DNA of 64,000 nucleotides from Thalassobacillus cyri (GTDB lineage: Bacteria > Bacillota > Bacilli > Bacillales > Halobacillaceae). Numbering within the stretch: the first letter of the stretch is position 1; each line of letters starts with the position of its first letter. The DNA lies in the NCBI RefSeq assembly GCF_900107755.1, contig NZ_FNQR01000015.1:1-64000 (forward strand), written 5' to 3'. Of the stretch, positions 1 through 9,930 are shown piece after piece. The position numbers were made by a program, and so were the translations under genes. The notes under the pieces are model-generated. The model ran no database searches. It was not told the DNA's origin and saw nothing but the letters and a program-made list of their open reading frames with translations.

Positions 1-44
1 CGTTTAATAATGTGTAGTTTTTCTTCGGGGGTATACTGGCTCAT
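1..44 (-). CDS. Transposase orfA, 5' part only (cut by window edge)
   Basis: Fourteen codons, MSQYTPEEKLHIIK, run off the left edge. They match the usual N-terminus of the helix-turn-helix OrfA subunit of IS3/IS150-type transposases, where a T/S-PEEK-L segment opens the first helix. An AGGAGGTG ribosome site lies 6-7 bases upstream (51-58). Whether the element is intact cannot be judged. Confidence 0.6.
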   Translation of the reverse strand, partial: MSQYTPEEKLHIIK

Positions 45-94
45 AAGAGCACCTCCTATTGTCAGATGAGTGTCCAACAATAGGGGTGCACTGC
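1..94 (-). mobile_element. End of an IS3-family (IS150-group-like) insertion sequence
   Basis: The first 94 bases hold the left end of an insertion sequence whose body lies outside the window. Read on the minus strand, the end begins TGCAGTGCACCCCTATTG (near 94), which resembles the TGTA/TGCA-starting terminal repeats of the IS150 group. A ribosome site and the first codons of a transposase follow. Family assignment is by eye from this end and 14 codons. The other end and any target duplication cannot be seen. Confidence 0.6.
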
Positions 95-141
95 AAAAAC
101 GAGTAGAGGTGAAACGAAAAGGAAATAATTACCAAAAAGAA

Positions 142-168
142 AAACTCAGAGCTATCAAACCTGAGTTT
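142..168 (-). terminator. Rho-independent terminator
   Basis: AAACTCAGG/CTGAGTTT hairpin followed, on the minus strand, by a T-rich run. It lies about 70 bases beyond the small membrane-peptide gene and would end its transcript. Confidence 0.6.
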
Positions 169-238
169 GTCTTTTTTGTGCTGTTATTGTATATCTTTTC
201 ATTAAAGGTAATTAGTTTTTCTGATCAATATAACTATT

Positions 239-361
239 TCATAATAGTGCATCAGCTCTTTGTATCAGGTTCTTCCTGCCGGAATTTATTGCAAATCCGA
301 AAGCTGCTGCAATACCCAAAACAATGACCACGGAAACAATCATGATAATTGTAAAAGTCAT
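239..361 (-). CDS. Small single-pass membrane peptide (40 aa), unrecognised
   Basis: An ATG ORF of 40 codons. Residues 1-26 form one strongly hydrophobic helix (MTFTIIMIVSVVIVLGIAAA and on), followed by a short basic/polar tail (NSGRKNLIQRADALL). The ribosome site is weak (AAGAAGTG, about 6 bases away). It sits between the ptsI terminator and its own terminator at 142-168, which supports an independent short transcript. Many such tiny membrane proteins exist in Bacillaceae. No family is recognised and no function is claimed. Confidence 0.45.
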   Translation of the reverse strand: MTFTIIMIVSVVIVLGIAAAFGFAINSGRKNLIQRADALL

Positions 362-395
362 GGTAACACTTCTTTCATAATAAAGATGAATGAAA

Positions 396-420
396 AAGAA
401 GGAGAGCTGATCTCCTTCTT
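396..420 (-). terminator. Terminator of the fru-ptsHI operon
   Basis: AAGAAGGAGA-GCTGA-TCTCCTTCTT hairpin with a following T-run on the minus strand, 35 bases beyond the ptsI stop. No comparable hairpin lies between fruR and ptsI, so it marks the operon end. Confidence 0.8.
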
Positions 421-454
421 TTATTTATTATGCACAATATGCTTCAAATTACCG

Positions 455-2170
455 TTATTGATTTGTTTTTTCTTTAATGAAAGCGACCACTTCATCGGAT
501 GTCCCCATTGAGAGAAGTGTTTCTTTAAAAGAAGCCATGTCTTCCTTAGAAAGATCTTTCAATTGTGTACGTGCAGGTAATATAGAAGTTGCACTCATAC
601 TGAATTCGTCAAGTCCCAGTCCAAGCAGGATAGGAATAGCGATTGAGTCACCAGCCATTTCACCACACATGCCTGCCCACTTTCCTTCTGCATGAGCAGC
701 TTCGATGACATTATTGACCAAGTTCAATATAGCTGGATTGTATGGCTGGTACAAGTAAGAAACCCGTTCATTCATACGGTCTGCAGCCATTGTGTATTGA
801 ATCAAGTCATTTGTTCCAATACTGAAGAAATCAACCTCTTTGGCAAACTGGCGTGCAATCATCGCAGTTGCTGGGATTTCAACCATGATACCAACTTCGA
901 TATCATCGGAAATGTTGTGGCCTTCTTCTTTGAGTTTCACCTTTTCTTCATCAAGCATGTTCTTCGCTTCGCGGAATTCTTCCAGTGTAGCAATCATCGG
1001 GAACATAATTTTCAAGTTACCATGAACACTGGCACGCAAAAGCGCTCGCAATTGGATACGGAAAATGTCATCGCGTTCCAGGCACAGACGGATGGCACGG
1101 AAACCAAGGAATGGATTCAATTCCTTTGGAAGGTCAAGGTAATCCAATTCTTTGTCACCACCGATGTCTAATGTACGGACGACGACAGGCTTGTCTCCCA
1201 TTTGCTCCAGCACAGATTTATAAGCACCAAATTGTTCTTCTTCGGTTGGTAGCTGGCTTTTACCCATATAAAGGAATTCGGTGCGGTAAAGTCCGACACC
1301 TTCGCCGCCATTATTGAGAACACCCTCGACATCTTCTGGCGTTCCAATATTAGCTGCTAATTCAACGTGTGCACCATCAGCAGTGGTGGTTGGCTCATCC
1401 TTCAATTTCGCCCATTCTTGTTTTTGTTTTTCAAAATCAACCATTTTTTGTTGATAAGTATCCAATTCTTCTTGCGTCGGATTGACAATGACGTCACCGT
1501 CTATTCCATCAACAATAATTTTTTCATCTTTTTGAGCATTGCTGGTAATTTCCTTTGTTCCCACTACTGCAGGAATTTCTAAAGAACGTGCCATGATAGC
1601 AGAGTGAGAAGTACGACCACCGATATCTGTCGTAAACCCTTTGACATACTGTTTGTTCAATTGAGCTGTGTCAGAAGGTGTGAGGTCGTCCGCTACGATG
1701 ACAACTTCTTCATTGATCAAAGCGGGATCCGGGAATGTTACACCAAGTAAATGGGCCATCACGCGTTTGGTGACATCCTGGATATCAGCTGCGCGTTCGC
1801 GCATATACTCATTGTCCATATTTTTGAACATATCGATGAACATATTAGCTGTCTCATCTAAAGCAGCCTCAGCATTGACATTTTCAGATTTGATTTTATC
1901 CTCAATCGGTTGAATCAATTCAGGATCGCTCAGCACTAGCAGGTGAGCGGAAAAGATTTCTGCATGCTCATCACCAAGTGAGTTTTTTGTATGCTCCTTG
2001 ATTTTCTCAAGTTCAGACTTGGAAATGTCTAATGCTTCGTGCAGTCGTTTGACTTCGTTTTCCGGTACGTCAATCTTAGTTTTTTCATAAGAAAGGTCGG
2101 GAGCCTCTAAACGGTAGACTTTTGCGATAGCGATACCGCTGGAAGCAGCAATCCCTTTGATGTGACTCAT
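455..2170 (-). CDS. ptsI: PTS enzyme I (phosphoenolpyruvate-protein phosphotransferase)
   Basis: Cytoplasmic first step of the sugar phosphotransferase system: takes phosphate from PEP onto a histidine and passes it to HPr. The 571-aa length is normal for the family. Visible are the N-terminal HPr-binding helical domain, the phospho-histidine loop [13 protein letters not shown] with the active His near residue 189, the TIM-barrel signature [11 protein letters not shown], and the C-terminal [12 protein letters not shown] and AGMCGEMAG segments that bind PEP/Mg. The start is five bases after the ptsH stop. The gene is last in an operon fruR-fruK-fruA-ptsH-ptsI, so general PTS proteins are co-transcribed with fructose uptake. 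Confidence 0.97.
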   Translation of the reverse strand: MSHIKGIAASSGIAIAKVYRLEAPDLSYEKTKIDVPENEVKRLHEALDISKSELEKIKEHTKNSLGDEHAEIFSAHLLVLSDPELIQPIEDKIKSENVNAEAALDETANMFIDMFKNMDNEYMRERAADIQDVTKRVMAHLLGVTFPDPALINEEVVIVADDLTPSDTAQLNKQYVKGFTTDIGGRTSHSAIMARSLEIPAVVGTKEITSNAQKDEKIIVDGIDGDVIVNPTQEELDTYQQKMVDFEKQKQEWAKLKDEPTTTADGAHVELAANIGTPEDVEGVLNNGGEGVGLYRTEFLYMGKSQLPTEEEQFGAYKSVLEQMGDKPVVVRTLDIGGDKELDYLDLPKELNPFLGFRAIRLCLERDDIFRIQLRALLRASVHGNLKIMFPMIATLEEFREAKNMLDEEKVKLKEEGHNISDDIEVGIMVEIPATAMIARQFAKEVDFFSIGTNDLIQYTMAADRMNERVSYLYQPYNPAILNLVNNVIEAAHAEGKWAGMCGEMAGDSIAIPILLGLGLDEFSMSATSILPARTQLKDLSKEDMASFKETLLSMGTSDEVVAFIKEKTNQ

Positions 2171-2174
2171 GTTG

Positions 2175-2441
2175 TTATTCCCCCAGGCCTTCGTTTTTCA
2201 ATGTTTCATCTAATTTCTGAATCGCTTCTTCTTCGTCGTTGCCTTCAGCTGTAATTTTCACTTCTGCTCCGGATGGGATACCAAGACTCATAATTCCCAT
2301 GATGGATTTTAAATTTACAGCTTTCTCTTTATAATGCAGGTTGATGTCAGATTCGAAGTTTCCTGCTTTCTGAACAAGTACAGTAGCTGGGCGTGCATGT
2401 ACGCCGTCAGACGATGTAATCGTAAAAGTTTTTTCTTTCAT
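2175..2441 (-). CDS. ptsH: Phosphocarrier protein HPr
   Basis: 88-aa phosphocarrier between enzyme I and the sugar-specific EIIA domains. The catalytic His lies in GVHARPATV near residue 15 and the regulatory Ser in [11 protein letters not shown] near 46. That Ser is the HPr-kinase site used in CcpA-dependent catabolite repression in Firmicutes, so the protein is likely both a carrier and a CcpA co-repressor. An AGGAGG-type ribosome site precedes the ATG. The 53-base gap from fruA contains no terminator. Confidence 0.97.
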   Translation of the reverse strand: MKEKTFTITSSDGVHARPATVLVQKAGNFESDINLHYKEKAVNLKSIMGIMSLGIPSGAEVKITAEGNDEEEAIQKLDETLKNEGLGE

Positions 2442-2494
2442 GATTTATTCCTCCTCAAAAGTGTTCTCTTTGTTCATACCTTAACTATACCATT

Positions 2495-4381
2495 TTAAGC
2501 TTTTTGCAGGTCTTTTTTCAAGAATCCTACAATGAAGGCACTGATAAAAGCTCCAATTAGGATGGCAACAGTGTATAGGTACCAACCACCATCGACTAGA
2601 GGGAAGACGAAAATGCCTCCGTGGGGTGCAAATAACTGAATTCCGAACAACATAGTAAGAGAGCCAGCAACAGCAGAACCTACTACTAGAGATGGGATGA
2701 CGCGTACGGGGTCAGCAGCTGCGAATGGAATGGCCCCTTCTGTAATGAAAAATGCACCTAAAGGAAGTGCTGTCTTTCCTGCTTCTCGTTCCTGTGGTGT
2801 GAATTTGTTTTTAAAAATCAAAGTAGCGATACCCATAGCTAGTGGAGGAACCATACCACCAGCCATGATAGCCGCAATAAATTCATAGTTCTGTGCGTCA
2901 ATCATCGCCAGTCCGAACGTATAGGCCGCTTTATTGATTGGTCCACCCATGTCAATGGCCATCATGCCGCCTAACAGTAATCCTACGACAGCCAGGTTCG
3001 TACCGCCCATACTTTCTAACCAGCTCAGTACACCACTGTAAATCCTGGTTAATGGGGGATTGATAAGAAGCATGATCATCCCAGTACCGAAAATAGCCAG
3101 CACCGGATAAAATAACACGGTTTTTAAGCCATCAAGCATGTCAGGCAAGCCCTCAAGCATTTTTTTAATTCCAAGAGTCAAGTAACCAGCAAGGAAACCT
3201 GCGATCAAACCACCAAGAAAACCAGAACCGCTAGTTCCTTCGATACCAGTAGTGATCGCTATTAAACCACCGACCATACCAGGAGCAAACCCGGGACGAT
3301 CCGCAATACTGGATGCAATGAAACCAGCCAGCACTGGAACAAGTAAGAAGAAGGCGTTGTCCCCGCCGATAATGCTGAGCATTTCTGCAAAACGGTTGTA
3401 TTCATCGCTGGACGGGTCTGCTGCATTGATTCCGAACAAAAAGGAAATGGCAATCAAGATCCCGCCGCCTACAACAAATGGAAGCATATTGGAAACACCG
3501 TTCATCAAGTGTTTGTATATACCGGAACGCTGATTTCCTTCATTGGTAGAACGGTCAGATGAACTGCGATCACCTTGATAGATCGGTGCATCTTTTCTTA
3601 CGGCTCGATCCAGCAGTTTTTCAGGTTCATGGATGGCTTTTGCGACGGGCACTTCGATAACAGGCTTTCCTTTAAAACCTTCCATTTCAACTTTGGTATC
3701 TGCCGCTACAATGATTGCGTCCGCATCTTGAATATCCTGCTCAGTCAAACGGTTTTTGACTCCGCTTGATCCATTGGTTTGCACTTTGATATTGATACCC
3801 TTTTCTTTTGCAGTCTCTTTTAATTTATCAGCCGCCATATAGGTATGTGCGATACCAGTAGGACAGGCAGTGACCGCTAAAATTCGACTATCAGTGCCTT
3901 CTGCTTCCACTTCACCTTCATCTTCTTCTGCTTCTTTGGCATTGATTGCTTCTATGATTTCATCTTCTGTATTCGCTTGCTCAAGTTGTGTGCGGAATTT
4001 TTTATCCATTAAAAAAGAAGATAAGCGGGATAAAGTTTCCAGATGTGTCTTATTCGCACCTTCCGAAGCCGCAATCATGAAAAATAAGTTTGTCGGCTGG
4101 CCATCAAGGGATTCATAATCAAGCCCTTCTGATGAGCGGCCAAATGCAATGGCTGGTTCTTTTACAGCACTAGTCTTAGCGTGAGGGATAGCAATTCCTT
4201 CACCTATTCCTGTTGTACTTTGTGATTCACGTTCTAAGATGGCATCTTTGAACCCTTGTTTATCATTTAAACGGCCAGCTTGATCCAGTTTACCTACAAG
4301 TTCATCGATAGCTTCTGCTTTAGAACGAGCGGAAAGGTTCAATAGGATCGTATCCTTTTTCAATAAATCTGTGATTTTCAT
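2495..4381 (-). CDS. fruA: Fructose-specific PTS enzyme IIABC
   Basis: A 628-aa fused permease that imports fructose and phosphorylates it to fructose-1-phosphate. Domain order: EIIA (residues about 1-145, active His in IPHAKTSAV), acidic linker (about 150-160, EEDEGEVEAEGTD), EIIB (about 165-265, phospho-Cys in AVTACPTGIAHTYMA), and a multi-span EIIC (about 285-628) with GGPINKAAYTFGLAM and the periplasmic-type loops of the family. Typical length and order for Bacillus FruA. It is followed by ptsH and preceded 13 bases away by fruK, whose enzyme uses its product. Confidence 0.95.
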   Translation of the reverse strand: MKITDLLKKDTILLNLSARSKAEAIDELVGKLDQAGRLNDKQGFKDAILERESQSTTGIGEGIAIPHAKTSAVKEPAIAFGRSSEGLDYESLDGQPTNLFFMIAASEGANKTHLETLSRLSSFLMDKKFRTQLEQANTEDEIIEAINAKEAEEDEGEVEAEGTDSRILAVTACPTGIAHTYMAADKLKETAKEKGINIKVQTNGSSGVKNRLTEQDIQDADAIIVAADTKVEMEGFKGKPVIEVPVAKAIHEPEKLLDRAVRKDAPIYQGDRSSSDRSTNEGNQRSGIYKHLMNGVSNMLPFVVGGGILIAISFLFGINAADPSSDEYNRFAEMLSIIGGDNAFFLLVPVLAGFIASSIADRPGFAPGMVGGLIAITTGIEGTSGSGFLGGLIAGFLAGYLTLGIKKMLEGLPDMLDGLKTVLFYPVLAIFGTGMIMLLINPPLTRIYSGVLSWLESMGGTNLAVVGLLLGGMMAIDMGGPINKAAYTFGLAMIDAQNYEFIAAIMAGGMVPPLAMGIATLIFKNKFTPQEREAGKTALPLGAFFITEGAIPFAAADPVRVIPSLVVGSAVAGSLTMLFGIQLFAPHGGIFVFPLVDGGWYLYTVAILIGAFISAFIVGFLKKDLQKA

Positions 4382-4394
4382 CGAATTGCCTCCT

Positions 4395-5309
4395 TTAATT
4401 TAACCCGATAACTTCAATATCTTTCAGTAGTGACTCTAGTTCTTTTTCATTGCAGAGATCATCATTGAATGCTGTAGCACTTCCGGCAGCTACGCCATAT
4501 CGTAAAGATGCTTTGAGGCTCTTCCCAGTCGTTATAGCTGATAAGAACCCGGCTACTACCGAATCACCGGCACCCACAGAATTTTTGACTATTCCTTGCG
4601 GTACATTAGCGTATAAAGCCTGTTTTGAATCAACTAGGACAGCTCCATCACCACCCATGGAGACAATGACGTTCTGGGCTCCCTCATCCACCAATTTTCT
4701 GGCATATAGGACCGCATCGTCTTTCGAGATGATTACTGTGTCGAACAATTGGCCTAACTCGTGGTGGTTCGGTTTCAAAAGCATTACTGGTGACCCGACC
4801 AGCTGTTTAAGGGCAGCACCTGAGGTGTCAGCCACGAATGATATATTTTTCTGTTCGCATATGCTGGCGATTGTCAAGTAAATATCTTTATCCAAGGAAG
4901 CGGGAACACTTCCTGCAATCACTAAGGTATCCTCAGGGGATAATTTTTCTATGGAAGCTAATAATTCTGTTTGCTGGGCAGAAGTGATGGATGGCCCAGG
5001 TCCGTTGATTTCTGTTTCATCACCGGATTTCATTTTGACGTTGATGCGAGAGGGTTCATCGGTTTCGATGAAATGGTGGGAAACACCCTCTCCATCTAAG
5101 AAAGAACGGATGAACTGTCCAGTGAATCCTCCGGCAAACCCTAAAGCGGTGGAGGGGGTAGAAAGCTTGTTCAACACTCGGGAAACATTAATTCCTTTAC
5201 CTCCCGGGTAATAGAAAGTTTTTTCAGCGCGGTTCAATCCTCCAGGTTCAAACTGATCTACATGCAAAATGTAGTCAATGGACGGGTTCAGCGTACAAGT
5301 ATATATCAT
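4395..5309 (-). CDS. fruK: 1-phosphofructokinase
   Basis: 304-aa PfkB-family kinase converting fructose-1-phosphate to fructose-1,6-bisphosphate, feeding glycolysis. The N-terminal YTCTLNPSIDYILHVD and GGKGINVSRVL segments and the C-terminal NSVGAGDSVVAGFLSA signature with the catalytic Asp are present. The start codon overlaps the fruR stop by 4 bases (ATGA), which implies translational coupling to the repressor gene. Flanked by fruR and fruA, so assignment to FruK rather than tagatose-6-P kinase rests on context plus motif. Confidence 0.95.
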   Translation of the reverse strand: MIYTCTLNPSIDYILHVDQFEPGGLNRAEKTFYYPGGKGINVSRVLNKLSTPSTALGFAGGFTGQFIRSFLDGEGVSHHFIETDEPSRINVKMKSGDETEINGPGPSITSAQQTELLASIEKLSPEDTLVIAGSVPASLDKDIYLTIASICEQKNISFVADTSGAALKQLVGSPVMLLKPNHHELGQLFDTVIISKDDAVLYARKLVDEGAQNVIVSMGGDGAVLVDSKQALYANVPQGIVKNSVGAGDSVVAGFLSAITTGKSLKASLRYGVAAGSATAFNDDLCNEKELESLLKDIEVIGLN

Positions 5310-6055
5310 GATGTCACAACCTTTACCTCTGTTAGTTCTTTAAATGATGGCAATAAATCTTCCGGTGCATCAGAAATGATGACTGCATCCTGAATATCTG
5401 CCACTTTTGCAAAAGTAATTTCATGGAATTTTGATGCATCCGCTAATATAAAAGTTTCCCCGGACAGCTGAAGGGCGGTGTTCTTTACAACAGCTTCCTC
5501 AGGATCTGGAGTAGTAAATCCTTCTTTGGGATGAACCCCGTTGATACCGAGGAAACATTTATCGAAACGATAATGTTTTAAGCTTTCGACAGCGTGTGCT
5601 CCGATAACTGCCCGTGTCTTTCGTTTGATCCGGCCACCGACAACATACGTTTCTATGTCATAACTGGTCAGGGTTTCCAAGTGGGAAAGCCCGTTGGTGA
5701 CGACCAATACATTTTTTTGCGCCAATAAAGGAATCATTTCGTATGTGGTCGAACCTGCATCAAGAAAGATACTATCGCCATCCCGTACCAGGCTTGCCGC
5801 ATATTCGGCGATGGCTTGCTTTTCAGCCAGCTGAACTGTCCTTTTTTCCTGTAGACTCGGTTCTTCACTAGCTGCACTCTTTATGGAAGCTCCCCCATGT
5901 ACGCGACGGAGCTTTTTTTGTTCCTCTAAGTAACTGAGATCGCGCCTGATGGTAGATTCTGAAGCCTTGGTAGCTTCAACCAACTCCTTCATCTTGACTG
6001 TTTTTCTATCCTGGAGCAGCTTCAGAATCATTTGATGGCGTTCAGGAGTCAACAT
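5306..6055 (-). CDS. fruR: DeoR-family repressor of the fructose operon
   Basis: 249-aa transcription regulator. The N-terminal DeoR helix-turn-helix (about 1-57) includes the family signature VEATKASESTIRRDLSYLE. The C-terminal sugar-phosphate sensor domain (about 75-240) has the FLDAGSTTYEM and FLGINGVHPKEGFT stretches. By family, fructose-1-phosphate relieves repression. First gene of the operon, so it is probably autoregulated through the phased repeats just upstream. Confidence 0.92.
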   Translation of the reverse strand: MLTPERHQMILKLLQDRKTVKMKELVEATKASESTIRRDLSYLEEQKKLRRVHGGASIKSAASEEPSLQEKRTVQLAEKQAIAEYAASLVRDGDSIFLDAGSTTYEMIPLLAQKNVLVVTNGLSHLETLTSYDIETYVVGGRIKRKTRAVIGAHAVESLKHYRFDKCFLGINGVHPKEGFTTPDPEEAVVKNTALQLSGETFILADASKFHEITFAKVADIQDAVIISDAPEDLLPSFKELTEVKVVTS

Positions 6056-6088
6056 TGGCTGACACTCCTTTCAAAATATCCTACCTAC

Positions 6089-6143
6089 ATCATAAAGGAA
6101 GCCCTTTCATTTTTCAATCAAAATCAATCAAAAACAATCAAAA
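6089..6143 (-). promoter_or_regulatory. SigA promoter of the fru operon with three phased FruR-type repeats
   Basis: Minus-strand promoter: -35 TTGAAA (6112-6117), 17-base spacer, -10 TATGAT (6089-6094). Covering and upstream of the -35 are three copies of CAATCAAAA starting at 6115, 6125 and 6135 on the plus strand, exactly one helical turn apart. Direct repeats of this kind are typical DeoR-family operators. Binding by FruR is inferred. Confidence 0.6.
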
Positions 6144-6357
6144 TATGTCATGATTGTGAACAATATCAACCAAAAACATTCACATGTACGGTTATTAATA
6201 CATGCAATAGCTGGATAAAGATATTTAAAGAAAAAACGAGCATTTTAAACTCTCCCGATTTGTCGCTTGAAACATTGAGATTATCTTGCCCGGAATGGGA
6301 ATATGTGCTACATTTACATTATGTATTTGTGCGTTCTTAGGAGGTGTCAGTCACATC

Positions 6358-6591
6358 ATGCAAACACTCGCAATCACGTTATTAACAATCGATACACTTG
6401 TCATGATCGTTCTAGTTCTTCTTCAATCCGGTAAAAGCGCAGGCCTTTCAGGTGCCATTTCCGGTGGGGCTGAACAGTTATTTGGTAAGCAAAAAGCAAG
6501 AGGAATCGATGCTGTACTCCACAAAGCTACTATTGTTACTGGAGTCCTATTCTTCGTTTTCGCATTTTTAGCTGCTTATGTGTTAAGTTAA
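6358..6591 (+). CDS. secG: Preprotein translocase subunit SecG
   Basis: 77-aa membrane protein of the SecYEG channel. Two hydrophobic segments (about 2-22 and 54-75) are separated by the conserved loop [18 protein letters not shown]. The start at 6358 is chosen because AGGAGGTG lies at 6339-6346; upstream in-frame codons have no such site. First gene of the secG-est-rnr-smpB-ssrA block that is conserved in Bacillaceae. Confidence 0.95.
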   Translation: MQTLAITLLTIDTLVMIVLVLLQSGKSAGLSGAISGGAEQLFGKQKARGIDAVLHKATIVTGVLFFVFAFLAAYVLS

Positions 6592-6603
6592 CTAAAATAA
6601 GGA

Positions 6604-6631
6604 GAAAGCCGCGCTATTTAGCGCGGCTTTC
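6604..6631 (+). terminator. secG terminator
   Basis: Perfect GAAAGCCGCGCTA/TAGCGCGGCTTTC hairpin followed by a T-rich stretch. Confidence 0.9.
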
Positions 6632-6767
6632 TTGTTTTCTTGATATACGGCCTCTTAAGCAAACATGGTGAACGATAAGAAGCAGTTTGCTAAAATAAAA
6701 AGGCTGATTAAATGAGAATGAAAACTACTGATATAGGGAATTACAAAAGTAAGGAGAGAACTGACTT

Positions 6768-7511
6768 ATGAAAATCAAACAACCACAGCCGTTCACGTTT
6801 GAAGAAGGAGAGCGTGCGGTATTGTTACTACATGGATTCACAGGACATTCCGCTGATGTCCGTATGATGGGACGCTTTCTGCAGAAACATGGTTATACTA
6901 GTCATGCACCCATTTATCGTGGTCATGGCCTGCCTCCAGAAGAATTGACGAAGGCATCGCCGGATCAATGGTGGGAAGATGTGGAGCAAGCCTTGAATCA
7001 TCTGCGTAATTTAGGATATGAAAAAATCGCTGTCGCTGGTCTTTCTCTTGGAGGAGTACTTGGACTGAAACTTGCTTATACAGAAAAGATTAGAGGAGTC
7101 ATTCCAATGTGTGCGCCGATGTTCTTTGATAATGAAGAACAATTGACGGGAGGATTTCGCTTCAAAGCAAAAGAATATAAACAGTTAGAGGGTAAAGACA
7201 AGGAGACTATCCAGCAGGAGATAGAAGAGCTGATGGATCAGTCACAAGATATGTTCAAGCAGCTGGGGCAGTTTATCAATGAAGTCCATGATCATATCGA
7301 CCACATTTATACGCCGACCTTCGTAGTCCAGGCCGCTAAAGATGAAATGATCAACAAAGACAGCGCTAATTATATATATGAGAACGTGGAATCCGATCAA
7401 AAAGATATCAAATGGTATGAGAATTCGGGGCATGTCATCACGATGGACCAGGAAAAAGATAAGCTCCACCAGGATGTACTCGAGTTTTTAGAATCGTTGG
7501 ACTGGGACTGA
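6768..7511 (+). CDS. est: Carboxylesterase (alpha/beta hydrolase)
   Basis: 247-aa alpha/beta hydrolase of the Est30 type, cytoplasmic, acting on short-chain carboxyl esters. The oxyanion segment [10 protein letters not shown] and the nucleophile elbow GLSLGG (Ser near 94) are clear. The catalytic Asp is likely in AAKDEMI and the His in NSGHVITMD, about 24 residues before the end. AAGGAG ribosome site. Its position between secG and rnr is the same as in other bacilli. The physiological substrate is unknown. Confidence 0.9.
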   Translation: MKIKQPQPFTFEEGERAVLLLHGFTGHSADVRMMGRFLQKHGYTSHAPIYRGHGLPPEELTKASPDQWWEDVEQALNHLRNLGYEKIAVAGLSLGGVLGLKLAYTEKIRGVIPMCAPMFFDNEEQLTGGFRFKAKEYKQLEGKDKETIQQEIEELMDQSQDMFKQLGQFINEVHDHIDHIYTPTFVVQAAKDEMINKDSANYIYENVESDQKDIKWYENSGHVITMDQEKDKLHQDVLEFLESLDWD

Positions 7512-7567
7512 TAAGATATCCAATCAAGGTCGGAATGTCACGGAACGATAAAGGAGGATGAAGCGTT

Positions 7568-9877
7568 TTGAGTATGGAATTGAAAAACAAAGTATTGGAC
7601 TTTTTTCAGGAATCAGCATCAAAACCACTATCAGTGCAAGAATTAGAAGAAACGCTTGAGCTCGATGGAGCCGATGACTTTTCAGACCTCATGAAGACAC
7701 TGAATGAGTTGGAAGAACAAGGGGAATTAGTACGGACACGTAAAAACCGTTTTGGCCTGCCGGAAAAAATGAACTTGATACGCGGTCGGATTCAGATGCA
7801 TGCAAAAGGGTTTGCATTTTTAATACCGGACGAAGAAGGAAAAGATGATATTTATATTCACCATTCTGACCTGCACTCTGCCATGAATAATGATAAAGTG
7901 CTAGTTCGTGTTGAGAAAAGAGACGAATCAGGAGCAAGGCCTGAAGGAACAGTCATTCGTATTTTGGAGAGGGCTACGGACAAAGTAGTCGGTACTTATC
8001 AGCCAAGTAGAAACTTTGGGTTTGTCATTGCAGATGATAAACGGATACCTAACGATATTTTCATACCAAAAGGAGCGGCTAATGGAGCCGCGGACGGACA
8101 TAAGGTAATTGTGAAAATCACTAAGTACCCAGAAGACCGTATGAGTGCCGAAGGGGAAGTAGAGGAAATTCTAGGCCATAAGAATGACCCGGGAATCGAT
8201 ATCATTTCAATTATTTATAAGCATGGAATCAAACTTGATTTCCCTGAGGAAGTATTGGAACAGGCAAAGAATACTCCGGATGAAATTTCACCGGATGAAA
8301 TCAAAAATCGCCGTGACTTACGCGATGAAATGATTGTAACGATTGACGGGGCAGATGCGAAGGATTTAGATGATGCTGTCATGGTCAAAAGGCTGGAAAA
8401 TGGAAACTTCAAGCTTGGTGTCCATATCGCAGATGTTTCCTACTATGTGGAAGAGGGGTCGCCCATTGACCAGGAAGCTGCTGAACGAGCGACAAGTGTC
8501 TATCTAGTCGACCGTGTAATCCCTATGATCCCGCATCGGTTATCCAATGGGATCTGTTCCTTGAACCCGCAAGTGGACAGATTGACGCTGTCTTGTGAAA
8601 TGGAAATTGATTCAAGCGGTGAGGTAGTCAATCATGAAATCTTCCAGAGTGTCATTAAGACCAATGAGCGGATGACTTACAAAGATGTAAATAAGATATT
8701 GGAGGAACAAGATCCTGAATTAATGGAGCGGTATAAGGAGCTTATCCCGATGTTCACTGACATGGGAAAGCTCGCTGCAACATTAAGAAAAAAACGTATG
8801 GGACGCGGAGCTATCGATTTCGATTTCAAAGAAGCAGGTGTCATTGTTGATGAACAAGGTAAAGCAATTGATGTAAAGTTGCGTGAACGCTCTATTGCTG
8901 AGCGATTGATTGAAGAATTCATGCTGGCTGCCAACGAAACAGTTGCAGAGCATTTCCATTGGATGGAAGTGCCGTTTATACAACGGATTCACCAGGATCC
9001 AGACCCGGATAAACTCCAGCATTTCTTTGAGTTCGTTGCAAACCTTGGATACGTGGTGCGCGGTACCGCTAACGAAATTCATCCACAAGCACTGCAAAAA
9101 GTGCTGGAGGGTATCGAGGGTGCACAGGAAGAAATGATTATTTCTAAATTGATGCTCCGTTCGATGCAACAGGCGAAATATGATCCGCAAAGCATCGGCC
9201 ACTTTGGTCTGGCAACTGATTTTTATACACACTTCACGTCACCAATCAGGCGTTATCCAGACTTGATCGTCCATCGCTTAATCCGGACTTATTTGGTAGA
9301 AAAGAAACTGGATGAGAAAACACAGCAGCATTGGAAAGAGAAAATGCCAGAAATTGCACGTCATTCCTCTGAAATGGAACGGGCAGCCGTTGATGCGGAA
9401 CGAGAAACAGATGATTTGAAGAAAGCGGAGTATATGCAAGATAAAATCGGTGAAGAATTTGAAGGTGTCATCAGTTCTGTTACCAGCTTTGGGTTGTTTG
9501 TTGAATTGCCGAACACAGTAGAAGGCCTTGTCCATGTCAGTTATCTGACGGACGATTATTATCATTTTGAAGAACGGCAATATGCAATGATTGGTGAGCG
9601 GACCGGCAATGTCTTCCGAATAGGTGATGAAGTGACCGTCCGTGTGACGAACGTGAATTTGGAAGAGCGTGTAGTCGATTTTGAAATTGTCGGGATGAAA
9701 CCACGCAAAGAACGTGATCCGGACGCAAAGCCGAAAGTAATCAAAACTAGAAGCGCCAATCGTACTTCTGAAAACAAGAGTGGGAAGAAGAAAGAAAAGG
9801 GTAAAGATAAAAGTAAAAAGCCTTTTTATAACAACAAAGGGCTGAAACAAAGAAAGAAAAATAAAAAGAAGAAGTAA
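7568..9877 (+). CDS. rnr: Ribonuclease R
   Basis: 769-aa 3'-5' exoribonuclease that degrades structured RNA and works with tmRNA/SmpB in removing non-stop mRNAs. Order: winged-helix (about 1-65), two cold-shock domains (about 70-220), RNB catalytic domain (about 245-575) with [16 protein letters not shown] carrying metal-binding Asp residues, S1 domain (about 625-705), then a Lys-rich tail ending [13 protein letters not shown] is taken as start because AAGGAGG is 10 bases upstream; the next ATG (7574) would be 16 away. Terminator follows. Confidence 0.95.
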   Translation: MSMELKNKVLDFFQESASKPLSVQELEETLELDGADDFSDLMKTLNELEEQGELVRTRKNRFGLPEKMNLIRGRIQMHAKGFAFLIPDEEGKDDIYIHHSDLHSAMNNDKVLVRVEKRDESGARPEGTVIRILERATDKVVGTYQPSRNFGFVIADDKRIPNDIFIPKGAANGAADGHKVIVKITKYPEDRMSAEGEVEEILGHKNDPGIDIISIIYKHGIKLDFPEEVLEQAKNTPDEISPDEIKNRRDLRDEMIVTIDGADAKDLDDAVMVKRLENGNFKLGVHIADVSYYVEEGSPIDQEAAERATSVYLVDRVIPMIPHRLSNGICSLNPQVDRLTLSCEMEIDSSGEVVNHEIFQSVIKTNERMTYKDVNKILEEQDPELMERYKELIPMFTDMGKLAATLRKKRMGRGAIDFDFKEAGVIVDEQGKAIDVKLRERSIAERLIEEFMLAANETVAEHFHWMEVPFIQRIHQDPDPDKLQHFFEFVANLGYVVRGTANEIHPQALQKVLEGIEGAQEEMIISKLMLRSMQQAKYDPQSIGHFGLATDFYTHFTSPIRRYPDLIVHRLIRTYLVEKKLDEKTQQHWKEKMPEIARHSSEMERAAVDAERETDDLKKAEYMQDKIGEEFEGVISSVTSFGLFVELPNTVEGLVHVSYLTDDYYHFEERQYAMIGERTGNVFRIGDEVTVRVTNVNLEERVVDFEIVGMKPRKERDPDAKPKVIKTRSANRTSENKSGKKKEKGKDKSKKPFYNNKGLKQRKKNKKKK

Positions 9878-9886
9878 CTCTATACA

Positions 9887-9915
9887 AAAAGCTGCCGGTA
9901 ATGCCGGCAGCTTTT
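9887..9915 (+). terminator. rnr terminator
   Basis: AAAAGCTGCCGG-TAAT-GCCGGCAGCTTTT hairpin. It may also act for the minus-strand GNAT gene that ends at 9931. Confidence 0.88.
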
Positions 9916-9930
9916 CTCTCTGGTGTAAAG

